From a virus, in the IMG/VR virus record IMGVR_UViG_3300019742_000014, positions 1-22,631 of that record: 22,631 nt of DNA; one strand, 5' to 3'. This document shows, in pieces, positions 1 to 8,223 of the stretch. A program made the translations under genes and the position numbers. Position 1 is the stretch's first letter. Each line of letters starts with the position of its first letter. A model generated the notes under the pieces. That model saw only the letters and a list, made by a program, of their open reading frames with translations, did not search any database and was not told the DNA's origin.

Positions 1-312
1 AAGATATTTGAGCTTCTCTCTTTTGCTCTTCTGTAGCTGTTAATTCAAAGAGCTTATCATTTAGACTCTTCTTTTCATCAGCGATATTTTTTTCTAGCTC
101 TATTGAGTCTTGTAGTGCTTTTTGTCTATCTTCCTCGATGTAAATAGACTCTTGTAAAGTTTTATTAACATCATAGAGAGAAGATATTTCAGCTTCTCTC
201 TTTTGCTCTTCTGTAGCTGTTAATTCAAAGAGCTTATCATTTAGACTCTTCTTTTCATCAGCGATAGATTTTTCTAACTCTATTGAGTCTTGTAGTGCTT
301 TTTGTCTATCCT
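1..312 (-). repeat. tandem 180-bp repeat inside the tape-measure gene
   Basis: Bases 1-132 and 181-312 are nearly identical, differing at only a few positions, at an exact 180-bp period. In protein this is a 60-residue Glu/Lys-rich unit with the core EEDRQKALQDSIELEK followed by ADEKKSLNDKLFELTATEEQ. Bases 133-180 match the segment beyond 312 less well. An older, diverged third unit can be aligned just N-terminal to these (around LTTTDEEKLQIERDRE). The period is in frame, so copy-number change would lengthen or shorten the protein without breaking it. The array may continue beyond the left edge. Confidence 0.9.
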
Positions 313-3300
313 CTTCTATATAGATAGTTTCTAATAGAGTCTTAGCCTCATCTCCTAGAATAGTTATACGCTCTCTATCTCTCTCTATTTGCAACTTCTC
401 TTCATCTGTTGTGGTAAGTAGCATATTGTATCTATCTTGTAGAGTCAATAGCTCATTGTCACGAGCTTCATTGAGTGCTGTTTGAGTATCTATTAGTTCC
501 TGCTCTTTAGCTTTTGTCTCATCTAATATAGTAGATCGCATCTCATCAAGTTCTAAAAAATCACCCGACAATGAGAGAAGCTTCCCATACTTTTGACTTG
601 TGTTATCTATACTATTTAACAACTTAACAAACTCTTCTTTAGAGTTCGGGAGTTCTGTACCTATATCAATATCAAATATATTTTTAAGTTCATCTGATTT
701 AGCTTTTATCTGCTCTTCTATTGTTAAAAAGCTATTGAAATATGTATCTGCTCCTTGTTGTAGAGCTTCTAAGCTTCCTGCACCATCTATCATATCTTGA
801 GATACTTCTATAGCTGTATCTCCAAATCCTCTTAGTGTAGATTGAAGAGATGTAAGGTCTGTGTATAGATTGAGTAGTTCATCTCCTAACTCTGCACTTG
901 ATTTTATTATTTTGCCTATTTCTGTTGCTTGATATATATTTTTAATTGCATATCTAGCCATATAATCTGTTTGAGGTATTATTAAATCTTCTAGCTTAAT
1001 CTCTGATTTTACTATAGAGTCTCGTATCAATTCCGTATAAACATCACCCTGCTTATCAATAATATCTCCATAATCTACCATAGATATTTTTAACTTTTCT
1101 AGTGACTTTTGAGCTACTTCTACTCCACTAGCAACTCTAATACCTGTCTCTAGATATCCCTCGCCAACTTGATTGAACTCGTCAAGAGATGTAAATACAT
1201 TTGCTGATAGCTTATCTAATTGTTCACCTAAAAGTGAACTCAAAAAAGAGGATATTTCATCGCTAGATTTTCCCTCTAATGATATTTTACCTATATCAAA
1301 TTGAGTATTTTGAAGTGCATCATCCAATACGCTAGAGTCTAAACTAAGTCCTGACATAGCACTCTCTATAGTGTCTATACCATAACCGATAGAATCCATA
1401 AAGCTATTAGTGAGGTCCGTACCTGCATTAGTAAAAGCCGTTGATATATTTGTACTTTTACTAAGTCCAAACCAACTAGAGCTTACTGTTTTTACTGTCT
1501 GATAGCTTTGTATCTCCATATCTGTAAGAGCATCTTTAAAGTTTGTAGTATCAAACTGTAGCCCAGCTCCCTCCAGAGAGGTACTTTTGCCACCCCAAAG
1601 ATTTGCTGATGTACTACCAACATATTGAGAACCCGTGTAGTCTATCCCTTGGCTCTTTGCTAGTGTGATACCTAATCTATCAAAATTGGTGTTCATCAAA
1701 TCAAGTGAGGTACTCATCTTTTTAGTATATTCTAGTTGCGATTTATCTATATCAGCAAGTATATTAATAGAGTTTTCTAGTGATTTGTTATCACTTTCCC
1801 CTCGAGCCGTGATTTGACTAAAAGCATCAGTTGTGCTACTACTCAACAACCCCTTAATAAGACTAGCACCTACGCTCAAAGCACCACCAACTAAGAAGCT
1901 ACTCGTAATCCCCATATCTCCAACTATATCATTAAGTACACCACTAGCAGACTTACTCATAGACTCTAACATAGGGTTCATCATATCATTGGTCACGCTA
2001 TCAAATAAGCTACCAAATGCTTTGTTTATATCTCCATCTATTAGACTCTCAAATGACTTTTTAAAATCCTTAGAAAAGTCATCGGTGAAGCCCTGCATTT
2101 TTCGGAGTTCTGCTTCGTATATCTCTGATAGTTGAGATTTAGATAGTCCTTTTGAGCCTAAATCTTTGAGCTTGTTTTGTAGCTCTATAGTTTGTGCTTC
2201 CTCTTCTCTTCCTACTGCTTTGAGGTATGTGAGATATGCTTTTTCTCTCTCATCTACATTTTTCTTTACATCTTTTGTAGCTGTAGCTCTTCTAGTGTTA
2301 GCTTTTTTTGCCACTTTCGTTGCATTTGTATTCACTTTGTTTGCTAGTTCTATATCAGACACAGCATCAGCTTTTTTCTTTACAGAATAAGAGTCTCTTT
2401 TTTTCTGTAAATCAGCAGATGATTTAATCATCGCCTTATCCATCATCACGACTATATCAGACGAAGATTTAATACTCTTACTGTAAGATGCTAGATTTGC
2501 TTTATTCTTTGCGATAATAGCATCTCCACTTTTTTCTAGTGTAGAGACTGTAGTTTGTGCTTTGATGAGATTTGCTTGGGCTATTGCAATATCACTAGAG
2601 AGTCCGACAAAGTCCATCATTGAGGCGACTGCCACTTTTGCTTCTGCAACTTTAACCATCATTTTGGCTAACATCACATTTATATTTATTTTAATACTCT
2701 CTCCAAAATTTGAAGCCCATACTCCAGCCATTTGAAAATATACACCTAGATTATCTATATAAGCTCCTGCACTTACAGCACTCGCAGATAAGATACGAAT
2801 AATGTTTTCCAAAAAGCCAAGCTCTGATGATGTATCTTGTGTAGAACCTATTAAATCACCAAAGGTAGTATCTATAACTGTAGCAAAATCTACTATATAT
2901 TCAGTCGATAGAGTAAAAACCAAATCTATCACAGAGCCTAAATCCTCAAACATATATGCAAGTTCTGGAATTGCATTTATGATAGTTGTTGCAACAGATA
3001 AAGCCGAACCTTGAAAATCATAAAAGCTTTGTGACCAATCCTCTGTAATATAATTTATAATACTACTTGCCATAACAGTTTCACTATCTTTGAGTTGCTC
3101 TGTTAAAGCTTTTAATCCACCTTTGGCATTTTCAAATGAAGTAGCAGACATTCCACTAACTACATTATCCCATTCCACAGCCATATTACTAAGAGCCGTA
3201 GCATAGTTATCTGACGCTTGACCAGTCTCTTTGAGCTTCTCTTTTAAGAAAGATACTTTATCTCCAACGAGTTTATATTCTGCCTTTGAGATACCCATAG

Positions 3301-3910
3301 TTTTCATCATCTTGCCAAATGCACTATTGGCTAACCAAGTACCTGTTGCTAAATCATCTATACCTGTACTAAGCTCATTCGCTCCCATAGAGAAATTTGA
3401 AGCTGTATTTGATACAAGTTTAACTATCTCTATTTGGTCTTTTAATGCCCAGTTGTATCTATCCATATTTGGCTTTGCAAGTGCATAGACTTGTACTAAA
3501 TCCGTTATACCAAGAGCTGTCTCACTATTCACATCTCGTATCATTTGTAGGATTTTTGCACTTTCAATCTGTACGGCATTTGTTCGCTGTACAGAGCTAA
3601 CCATATTTCCATTAGTATCAACATAAGCTTTTCCTGCAGATACCAATGACAATAATTTACTAGATGCTAAATCTAATCCTACATTTGACTCCCAACTCTC
3701 TACAGCCAAATCTTTGAGAGCATTAACTATCGCATATATACCAAATGTAGCACCTGCTAACGCTAATAGTCTAGTTCCCATAGTAGCGAGTGAGTTTGAG
3801 GCTCTTCCTGCACTACTATCTACATCATCTAATCCATCTCTAACAGTTTCGAGTTGTCCTGTTTGGGCATTTACTCTTAGAGTAATAGTCATATCACGAT
3901 TGTTTGCCAT
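1..3910 (-). CDS. tail tape-measure protein (partial, C-terminus outside window)
   Basis: An uninterrupted minus-strand frame runs from the ATG at 3910 off the left edge, giving at least 1303 residues. I recognise it as a tape-measure protein from its size, its place directly after the tail tube and frameshifted chaperone genes, and its make-up: Ser/Ala/Lys-rich helical sequence with hydrophobic segments near residues 45-68 and in a Gly/Leu-rich stretch near the middle, and a charged coiled-coil-like end built of repeats. Tape-measure proteins set tail length and sit in the tail lumen; the hydrophobic stretches are usually linked to crossing the host membrane. The start lies 17 nt inside the upstream chaperone extension, so the two are translationally coupled. 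The visible C-terminal part carries a tandem 60-residue duplication described separately. There is no clear sequence signature for the family; the call rests on size, composition and order. Confidence 0.85.
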   Translation of the reverse strand, partial: MANNRDMTITLRVNAQTGQLETVRDGLDDVDSSAGRASNSLATMGTRLLALAGATFGIYAIVNALKDLAVESWESNVGLDLASSKLLSLVSAGKAYVDTNGNMVSSVQRTNAVQIESAKILQMIRDVNSETALGITDLVQVYALAKPNMDRYNWALKDQIEIVKLVSNTASNFSMGANELSTGIDDLATGTWLANSAFGKMMKTMGISKAEYKLVGDKVSFLKEKLKETGQASDNYATALSNMAVEWDNVVSGMSATSFENAKGGLKALTEQLKDSETVMASSIINYITEDWSQSFYDFQGSALSVATTIINAIPELAYMFEDLGSVIDLVFTLSTEYIVDFATVIDTTFGDLIGSTQDTSSELGFLENIIRILSASAVSAGAYIDNLGVYFQMAGVWASNFGESIKININVMLAKMMVKVAEAKVAVASMMDFVGLSSDIAIAQANLIKAQTTVSTLEKSGDAIIAKNKANLASYSKSIKSSSDIVVMMDKAMIKSSADLQKKRDSYSVKKKADAVSDIELANKVNTNATKVAKKANTRRATATKDVKKNVDEREKAYLTYLKAVGREEEAQTIELQNKLKDLGSKGLSKSQLSEIYEAELRKMQGFTDDFSKDFKKSFESLIDGDINKAFGSLFDSVTNDMMNPMLESMSKSASGVLNDIVGDMGITSSFLVGGALSVGASLIKGLLSSSTTDAFSQITARGESDNKSLENSINILADIDKSQLEYTKKMSTSLDLMNTNFDRLGITLAKSQGIDYTGSQYVGSTSANLWGGKSTSLEGAGLQFDTTNFKDALTDMEIQSYQTVKTVSSSWFGLSKSTNISTAFTNAGTDLTNSFMDSIGYGIDTIESAMSGLSLDSSVLDDALQNTQFDIGKISLEGKSSDEISSFLSSLLGEQLDKLSANVFTSLDEFNQVGEGYLETGIRVASGVEVAQKSLEKLKISMVDYGDIIDKQGDVYTELIRDSIVKSEIKLEDLIIPQTDYMARYAIKNIYQATEIGKIIKSSAELGDELLNLYTDLTSLQSTLRGFGDTAIEVSQDMIDGAGSLEALQQGADTYFNSFLTIEEQIKAKSDELKNIFDIDIGTELPNSKEEFVKLLNSIDNTSQKYGKLLSLSGDFLELDEMRSTILDETKAKEQELIDTQTALNEARDNELLTLQDRYNMLLTTTDEEKLQIERDRERITILGDEAKTLLETIYIEEDRQKALQDSIELEKSIADEKKSLNDKLFELTATEEQKREAEISSLYDVNKTLQESIYIEEDRQKALQDSIELEKNIADEKKSLNDKLFELTATEEQKREAQIS

Positions 3911-4202
3911 CTCTACTACTCCTTTCTATTGTTTTTATTAGTTCTAGTAGCTCTATCTTGTTGTGCTTATACTCTTTTGCATATTCAAATACTATAAGTG
4001 GGTCAATGTCATAGCTAGAGAACCCTGCTCGTAAAGACATAGACCACACATTTATCACCCATCTCTCATAGTCATCTTCAAGAAAAACAATATTATGCTT
4101 CTCCATAAAATATCTCTTTTGCTTCTCTATATCTCCATTTGTGTCTATATCAGGAATATCTCCAGCTACGAGTTGCTTCGCATAAGAGCAGAGCCTTTCT
4201 AC
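3894..4202 (-). CDS. tail assembly chaperone, frameshift extension (T-like part of a G-GT protein)
   Basis: This frame is -1 relative to the upstream chaperone gene and is open from the slippery site at 4202 to a stop at 3894. Entered by a -1 shift it adds about 102 residues (beginning VERLCSYAKQLVAGDI) to the 175-residue upstream protein, giving a fusion of about 277 residues. An internal ATG at 4106 (MEKHNIVFLEDDYERW...) could start a free 70-residue protein, but the reading frame is open and protein-like for 30 codons before it, which favours the fusion. In lambda and many long-tailed phages the G and GT chaperones precede the tape-measure gene, bind it and guide tail tube polymerisation. 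The extension overlaps the tape-measure start by 17 nt. Confidence 0.8.
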   Translation of the reverse strand, partial: VERLCSYAKQLVAGDIPDIDTNGDIEKQKRYFMEKHNIVFLEDDYERWVINVWSMSLRAGFSSYDIDPLIVFEYAKEYKHNKIELLELIKTIERSSRDGKQS

Positions 4203-4726
4203 TTTTTTTCAGCTACTTTTTGTTGTAGCTTATTTACCTCTGCTAGGATAGTACCATATCCCCAATCATTTGCCTCTATGTATTCCATCAAACGCTTACG
4301 CTCTGCATCCTCTACTATTTTTAGCTCAAATAAGAAGCGTTCGCTTTTAAGCATAATCTTCTGCACAGAGTCGCTATAAGTTTCAATCTCTTCAGATAGA
4401 GTATTAACTTCTTTTCTCTTATCTCTTAACTCTGCTCTTAGCTTTCTTCGCTCTTTTGCAAGTTGAACTCTCTCACCATCATCTGATATAGAGTCAATTT
4501 CAATAGAGACATCTTCTATCTCCTCAACAAGCTCTTCTAATTCATCTCTAGCGATATTGAGCTTTTTAGAGGCTTCATCCAAATCTTTGTGATTGGCTTC
4601 TTCTTTTTTGATAAAAGCTTTATATGGCTTAATGTCTTTTTTACCAAGCTTTTTGGCAATGATATTGAAAGTCTCTTCTTCTATTTGCAAAGGTATCTTT
4701 AAAAATTTACTTAATGGATTACTCAT
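4199..4726 (-). CDS. tail assembly chaperone (G-like)
   Basis: A 175-residue, highly charged protein between the tail tube and tape-measure genes. Residues about 46-125 are Glu/Lys/Leu-rich with heptad-like spacing and should form a long coiled coil. It ends ...VAEKK at a stop immediately following an A AAA AAG slippery heptamer, which leads into the downstream frame. By position and this recoding signal it corresponds to the short form (gpG role) of the tail assembly chaperone pair, which would be made in excess over the frameshifted long form. The primary sequence alone does not identify a family. It starts 17 nt after the tail tube stop with an AAGGAAAAA ribosome binding site. Confidence 0.75.
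   Translation of the reverse strand: MSNPLSKFLKIPLQIEEETFNIIAKKLGKKDIKPYKAFIKKEEANHKDLDEASKKLNIARDELEELVEEIEDVSIEIDSISDDGERVQLAKERRKLRAELRDKRKEVNTLSEEIETYSDSVQKIMLKSERFLFELKIVEDAERKRLMEYIEANDWGYGTILAEVNKLQQKVAEKK
4202..4208 (-). promoter_or_regulatory. programmed -1 ribosomal frameshift site (A AAA AAG)
   Basis: On the minus strand the last codons of the upstream chaperone read GAA AAA AAG TAG. The heptamer A AAA AAG is in the correct zero-frame phase (X XXY YYZ) directly before the stop codon. It is the same heptamer as the efficient E. coli dnaX site. Slipping back one base reads GTA GAA AGG and stays open to 3894. A modest hairpin (TGCT ... AGCA) begins within about 20 nt downstream; I see no strong one. 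The match of heptamer, phase, stop codon and open -1 frame at the expected gene makes this convincing. Confidence 0.88.
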
Positions 4727-4743
4727 CTATTTTTCCTTTTGTT

Positions 4744-5676
4744 TTATACTGTGTAAGCTCTAAGCTCAAAGTTATCATCACCTAAAACTTTTCTACATTC
4801 CAAAGTTCTCTCTACATTCAGACGACCATTCTCTTCAGGTGTACCCTGCTCAATCGCGACACAAGACGGGACAATAATCTCCCATTTTTTAACACCTGCG
4901 TTATCAAATAACGGTATAACAAAGTTAAACTCTGTACCACTTGCTAAATCATTAAATGCATCTTCATTATCTTCTGTTACACTCATTGTAACTTTAAGTT
5001 GTGGCTTAATATCATTTGTATAAGACGCACCACTACAAGTATCTTTGGGGGTGAATACATCAGCACCTAGAGCCAACTCTACCTTTTTGAAATGTGCAGG
5101 ATTACCATTCACTGTATATGCTAGACAATCTTTAGTCATAAACACACTCTCTAATGCAGGACTATCAGGGATTACATTATCAGCCTCAACAGAACCTAAC
5201 TGCACTACTTCATTCAAAGTGGATTTGAAGTCAAACATAATCATAGCTGCTTGACCGACCTCTGCTGTAATTGTAAGGTCTGCCCTAGCACCATAGGCAC
5301 TTGTTTTTTTACGATAACCAACTTGTTGCATAGAGAGAGTAGTATCTTTTGTACTATCGTAAAGATAGGATACATATCCCACCTCTACAGTGGGAGCGAT
5401 GCCACAACCTGCCAGAGGCACGGCGATTTGAGTATGGTCACTCGGCATCTTCATCTCTGCACTCACTTCTATCGCAGAGAAGTCTGTTATAACTGTCGTG
5501 GTTTTAGAACCTTGAAATTTTGACAAAGGGTCATTCTCATCTGTATCATAAGTTGGGTTCCAAATCGCATTTCCTCTTTGCAAAGGCAAGACGGCTACAG
5601 GAAGTTCATAAGTACCACTTACGCTTTCTACAATCACGGCTACAGTATTGGTATCTTTTGTATATTTATTTCCCAT
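4744..5676 (-). CDS. major tail (tube) protein
   Basis: A 310-residue protein rich in beta-prone Thr/Val/Ser stretches, without membrane segments or signal peptide, which fits a phage tube subunit. It lies right before the tail assembly chaperones and tape-measure gene, the usual place of the tail tube gene. The start at 5676 overlaps the end of the preceding 48-codon gene and has an AGAGG ribosome binding site a few bases upstream. Tube proteins polymerise as hexameric rings around the tape measure. I do not recognise a specific family motif; the identity rests mainly on gene order and composition. Confidence 0.7.
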   Translation of the reverse strand: MGNKYTKDTNTVAVIVESVSGTYELPVAVLPLQRGNAIWNPTYDTDENDPLSKFQGSKTTTVITDFSAIEVSAEMKMPSDHTQIAVPLAGCGIAPTVEVGYVSYLYDSTKDTTLSMQQVGYRKKTSAYGARADLTITAEVGQAAMIMFDFKSTLNEVVQLGSVEADNVIPDSPALESVFMTKDCLAYTVNGNPAHFKKVELALGADVFTPKDTCSGASYTNDIKPQLKVTMSVTEDNEDAFNDLASGTEFNFVIPLFDNAGVKKWEIIVPSCVAIEQGTPEENGRLNVERTLECRKVLGDDNFELRAYTV

Positions 5677-5812
5677 CTTCTTTTACCTCTCTTGTTTTTT
5701 TAGTTGGGTCTTGTAGATAGTATCCTCTACCCACAAATGCCGATTTAAGAGACTCTTTAATAGTCAAAGGAGTTCCTTTTTTAGTGTAAACTGTAATGTT
5801 TTTATTTTTCAT
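5666..5812 (-). CDS. small protein before the tail tube gene (48 aa)
   Basis: A short frame starting at ATG 5812 (MKNKNITVYTKKGTPLTIKE) and ending at TAA 5666. It overlaps the spanin-like gene upstream by 11 nt and the tail tube start downstream by 11 nt, with no space left for another reading, which argues that it is a real coupled gene. An AGGAAAC ribosome binding site precedes it. It is basic and polar with no membrane segment. Function is unknown; its place between lysis and tail tube genes suggests a minor tail or connector role, without direct support. Confidence 0.6.
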   Translation of the reverse strand: MKNKNITVYTKKGTPLTIKESLKSAFVGRGYYLQDPTKKTREVKEDGK

Positions 5813-6026
5813 TTAGTTTCCTTTTTGATGTAAATATTTGGTTGTATTGTAATATCTGACGCTCTAGTAATACCACTCTCTTATTACAGCTCTTGATATT
5901 ACTTAGAGTATTTAGTTTTGGGCACTGAGAGTAGATATACTCTTTTTTTACTACTTGCTTTGATGCACACGCACTAAAAAATATCAAGCTCAAAATAAGT
6001 ATCATTGCTATCATAATTTTTTTCAT
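5802..6026 (-). CDS. outer-membrane spanin lipoprotein (Rz1-like)
   Basis: A 74-residue protein with a lipoprotein signal: basic start MKKIM, hydrophobic core AMILILSLIFF, then SAC, a plausible lipobox with the Cys near residue 20 as the lipidated residue. The mature part is short and charged. The gene begins inside the 3' end of the inner-spanin-like gene in another frame (overlap 5974-6026), the hallmark arrangement of Rz/Rz1 pairs. Outer spanins bridge to the inner spanin across the periplasm and disrupt the outer membrane at lysis, which fits a Gram-negative host. Rz1 proteins are often Pro-rich; this one is not. Confidence 0.75.
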   Translation of the reverse strand: MKKIMIAMILILSLIFFSACASKQVVKKEYIYSQCPKLNTLSNIKSCNKRVVLLERQILQYNQIFTSKRKLNEK

Positions 6027-6297
6027 CTTGTTTGCTCTCCTCGTATATATCTTGTGTTTGTTCCCAGTAATTCTGAAAACTTATTACTTTATTCTCTTCT
6101 TGTAGAGCTTTTATCTCTACAGTTAGATTGTTTTTTACTAGCTCTAGCTCTATAAGAGAAGTAGTACACTTACTTACTTCTGTCTGAAGTATGTTTTTTG
6201 GATGAACACAAGCCAACCAAAGCACAAAGATACTAATAATAAACAGAGCTACTAATCTAAACATCTTATTATCAAACAAGCCAATTAACTTAAACAT
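5974..6297 (-). CDS. inner-membrane spanin (Rz-like)
   Basis: A 107-residue protein with one N-terminal membrane segment (about residues 13-30, FRLVALFIISIFVLWLAC) followed by a helical, charged periplasmic domain, the topology of an Rz-type inner spanin. It overlaps the putative outer spanin gene at its 3' end and the holin-like gene by 8 nt at its 5' end. An AGGA ribosome binding site sits before the start at 6297. An alternative ATG at codon 12 would remove the short pre-membrane segment. Spanins have little conserved sequence, so topology and overlap carry the call. Confidence 0.7.
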   Translation of the reverse strand: MFKLIGLFDNKMFRLVALFIISIFVLWLACVHPKNILQTEVSKCTTSLIELELVKNNLTVEIKALQEENKVISFQNYWEQTQDIYEESKQDEKNYDSNDTYFELDIF

Positions 6298-6610
6298 CTT
6301 TAATCCTTTTTAAACAATTTTTTAACTCTACCGTGAGAGATGATACTTCTTTTAGAGATACTCTCCAATCGTTATTTAATCCCTCAAGCTTTTTTAGACA
6401 ATCTTCTTTTTCAGTCTGCTCAATTATCCTTGACTCTTCTATCTTTCTGACTCTCTCTTCTAAATTCTTTTGAGAGTTTTTACTGGCTCTATAAAGCAAA
6501 TATCCCAAAATCAAAACCATAACAATCAAAATAAATCTATTGAAATTTTCAGGCGATAGTCCTAGAATATAGTTACCTGCCTTTATCCCCAAATCAACTT
6601 TTTCATCCAT
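6290..6610 (-). CDS. small single-span membrane protein, holin-like
   Basis: The frame extends further upstream, but the start at 6610 is chosen because its ATG overlaps the stop of the preceding gene as TAATG, and this gives a compact 106-residue protein. Residues about 25-41 (ILIVMVLILGYLLYRA region) are a clear membrane span, followed by a charged helical domain (EERVRKIEESRIIEQTEKED) likely to be a coiled coil. The gene sits directly before two spanin genes, so a holin or antiholin is the natural guess. A second inner-spanin-like or tail-associated membrane protein is also possible, since most holins have a shorter soluble part. Confidence 0.5.
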   Translation of the reverse strand: MDEKVDLGIKAGNYILGLSPENFNRFILIVMVLILGYLLYRASKNSQKNLEERVRKIEESRIIEQTEKEDCLKKLEGLNNDWRVSLKEVSSLTVELKNCLKRIKDV

Positions 6611-6918
6611 TAGCTCAAATCCTCCAATTCTATTTCTAACACGAATAAATCTAATGTTCGTGTATCTCTTAAATCTACCTGAGAGTATAAAGTTTTGATA
6701 CAAGAAGTATCTGTAGAGTCTTGTAACTTTTCAAAATCTCTAAACATACTTGTATTTTTTATATCGTCGGGTGTAACTGTCAATCCTACTTGTATAGCAT
6801 AAAATAAGCCCCGTGGCTCTCTTCTAGCTACAAATATTTTATAATCTGTAGGATGATATATCTCTGCTATCTCTCTTATCTTTGCTATAGCTTCTGCATA
6901 AGTTAAACAACAAGACAT
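6610..6918 (-). CDS. phage head-tail completion protein, unassigned (102 aa)
   Basis: A 102-residue soluble protein starting MSCCLTYAEAIAKIREIAEIY. It is coupled on both sides by TAATG stop/start overlaps to the connector gene upstream and the holin-like gene downstream. It lies where head-closure or tail-terminator proteins are normally encoded, after the capsid and adaptor and before the tail tube. The N-terminal helix followed by alternating beta-prone segments (KIFVARREPRGLFYAIQVGL; LDLFVLEIEL) would fit a tail terminator fold, but I see no diagnostic motif and this is inference from position. Confidence 0.5.
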   Translation of the reverse strand: MSCCLTYAEAIAKIREIAEIYHPTDYKIFVARREPRGLFYAIQVGLTVTPDDIKNTSMFRDFEKLQDSTDTSCIKTLYSQVDLRDTRTLDLFVLEIELEDLS

Positions 6919-7280
6919 TAATAAGAGCCTGTGCCAATAGAGCCAAACTTATTGTTTTGCTCACCCTCATCTATTTGGATAGTATAAGGAATAGACTCTG
7001 CTCTATCTAACCAATACTGTTGATAAACCTCTACATCTGTAAAGGTTTGCATTGTCTCGTCATATTCATTGGCTCTCTGCTGAATATGCAACCAAAGTTT
7101 CGGAGCTAGATAATAGATAGTCTTGCAAGATATAGCTTCTACTCTATCATAGGCTTCTGTATCATCTTCAAAGATTATATTTCTATAATCTCGTTCGGCT
7201 CGTAGCAGATGAGGAGTTATCTCAGCGTCTGTCAATTCCTTAAGAGCTTCTCTATCTCTCACATCTGCTACTGTTGCCAT
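6918..7280 (-). CDS. head-tail connector/adaptor protein
   Basis: A 120-residue acidic, mostly helical protein beginning MATVADVRDREALKELTDAEI, a pattern typical of small phage adaptor proteins (DUF1320/gp36-like and HK97 gp6-like), where an N-terminal helical bundle docks under the portal. It follows the major capsid gene by only 4 nt and overlaps the next gene as TAATG. The gene order capsid-adaptor-completion protein is the standard one. Family assignment is tentative; the adaptor role is moderately supported. Confidence 0.6.
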   Translation of the reverse strand: MATVADVRDREALKELTDAEITPHLLRAERDYRNIIFEDDTEAYDRVEAISCKTIYYLAPKLWLHIQQRANEYDETMQTFTDVEVYQQYWLDRAESIPYTIQIDEGEQNNKFGSIGTGSY

Positions 7281-7284
7281 ATCT

Positions 7285-8223
7285 CTACGCCAACGCTTCT
7301 GTTACGATTGTTACATACTTATGAATATCAAACTCATAGTCAAGGTTGATACCAAATTTATACTTCAATGCACTCTCTTCATCGTTATACCATCTTCTCC
7401 TTGCAACCTTTTTCACGGCACCCAAGATAATATTTCTAAGGTCTGTAGCAAGATATGTACCAATAGGCATACGCTTTAATGGCTCTAATGGCACACCTAG
7501 GAACATCAGTAGCTCACCATCTTTAAGCAGAGCCGTGTTTTGATGTAAAGCTTGAATATAATAAACATACGAATAATAATCTTGATTTGATAAAATAATA
7601 GTTGCATTATCTTTCACATCAGGGTCAATATTGTCATAGACTACTTTTAGAGCTGTAGCTACTTTTTCACCTTCATCTACAATACCCAGAGGATATGTAG
7701 CTTTAATAGTTGCAGTTGATTCACTTGCAATCGTAAGCCAACCTTTTGCCAACTCATTGAACGGAGCTGTTTTGTCAGTATTATCTGCTATACCGACCAT
7801 ACCTAGATATAAAATATCATTTGAAAATGTCATCGAAAAACTATCACTCTGCTCTTTTTCAAACATAGGATTATCTTTATTGTCATCCAGCGTCTCTTGA
7901 GCTATCTTTGCATTTAGCTCTATAGTATTTACCATATTCAGCTCTGCACCAACAACACCAAGTTTGGCATATTGATTTTCATCGGCTGCTTCTCCCGCAA
8001 CATGACGAACCAAAACACCCTCGATAGCATCTGGAGTACTTCTCTTTTTTGTAAGCTTGTTTGTAAAATCCCAAGTAATCTTTTTCAGAAAAGAGCTATT
8101 ATCACGGATAGCTTTAATAAAAGTAGAGCTAAGTGCAGGAGTAAGAACACCTCCAAGTTGCACATCTGTTGGTAGCGTAGTACTTTTTAAAATACCACTT
8201 AAACTTAGATAATCATTTGGCAT
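7285..8223 (-). CDS. major capsid protein
   Basis: A 312-residue soluble protein directly downstream of the protease/scaffold gene, whose stop overlaps this start as TAATG. The pattern of an N-terminal helical part, a central beta-rich segment and a C-terminal stretch (GTYLATDLRNIILGAVKKVARRRWYN ... YEFDIHKYVTIVTEALA, in two pieces) resembles the axial-domain end of P2 gpN-like HK97-fold capsid proteins, in which a late segment describes the subunit contact loop and a final beta strand. Size and gene order (protease/scaffold, capsid, adaptor) agree. The exact family is inferred; the role is well supported by context. Confidence 0.75.
   Translation of the reverse strand: MPNDYLSLSGILKSTTLPTDVQLGGVLTPALSSTFIKAIRDNSSFLKKITWDFTNKLTKKRSTPDAIEGVLVRHVAGEAADENQYAKLGVVGAELNMVNTIELNAKIAQETLDDNKDNPMFEKEQSDSFSMTFSNDILYLGMVGIADNTDKTAPFNELAKGWLTIASESTATIKATYPLGIVDEGEKVATALKVVYDNIDPDVKDNATIILSNQDYYSYVYYIQALHQNTALLKDGELLMFLGVPLEPLKRMPIGTYLATDLRNIILGAVKKVARRRWYNDEESALKYKFGINLDYEFDIHKYVTIVTEALA

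Noticed and set aside
1833-2390. Plus-strand frames of 100 and 74 codons
   Set aside because: They lie antisense inside the continuous tape-measure frame and have low-complexity Leu/Ser/Phe content typical of shadow frames.
6613-6703. 31-codon N-terminal extension of the holin-like gene
   Set aside because: It overlaps the upstream gene in another frame; the ATG at 6610 overlaps the upstream stop as TAATG, a pattern used repeatedly in these operons.
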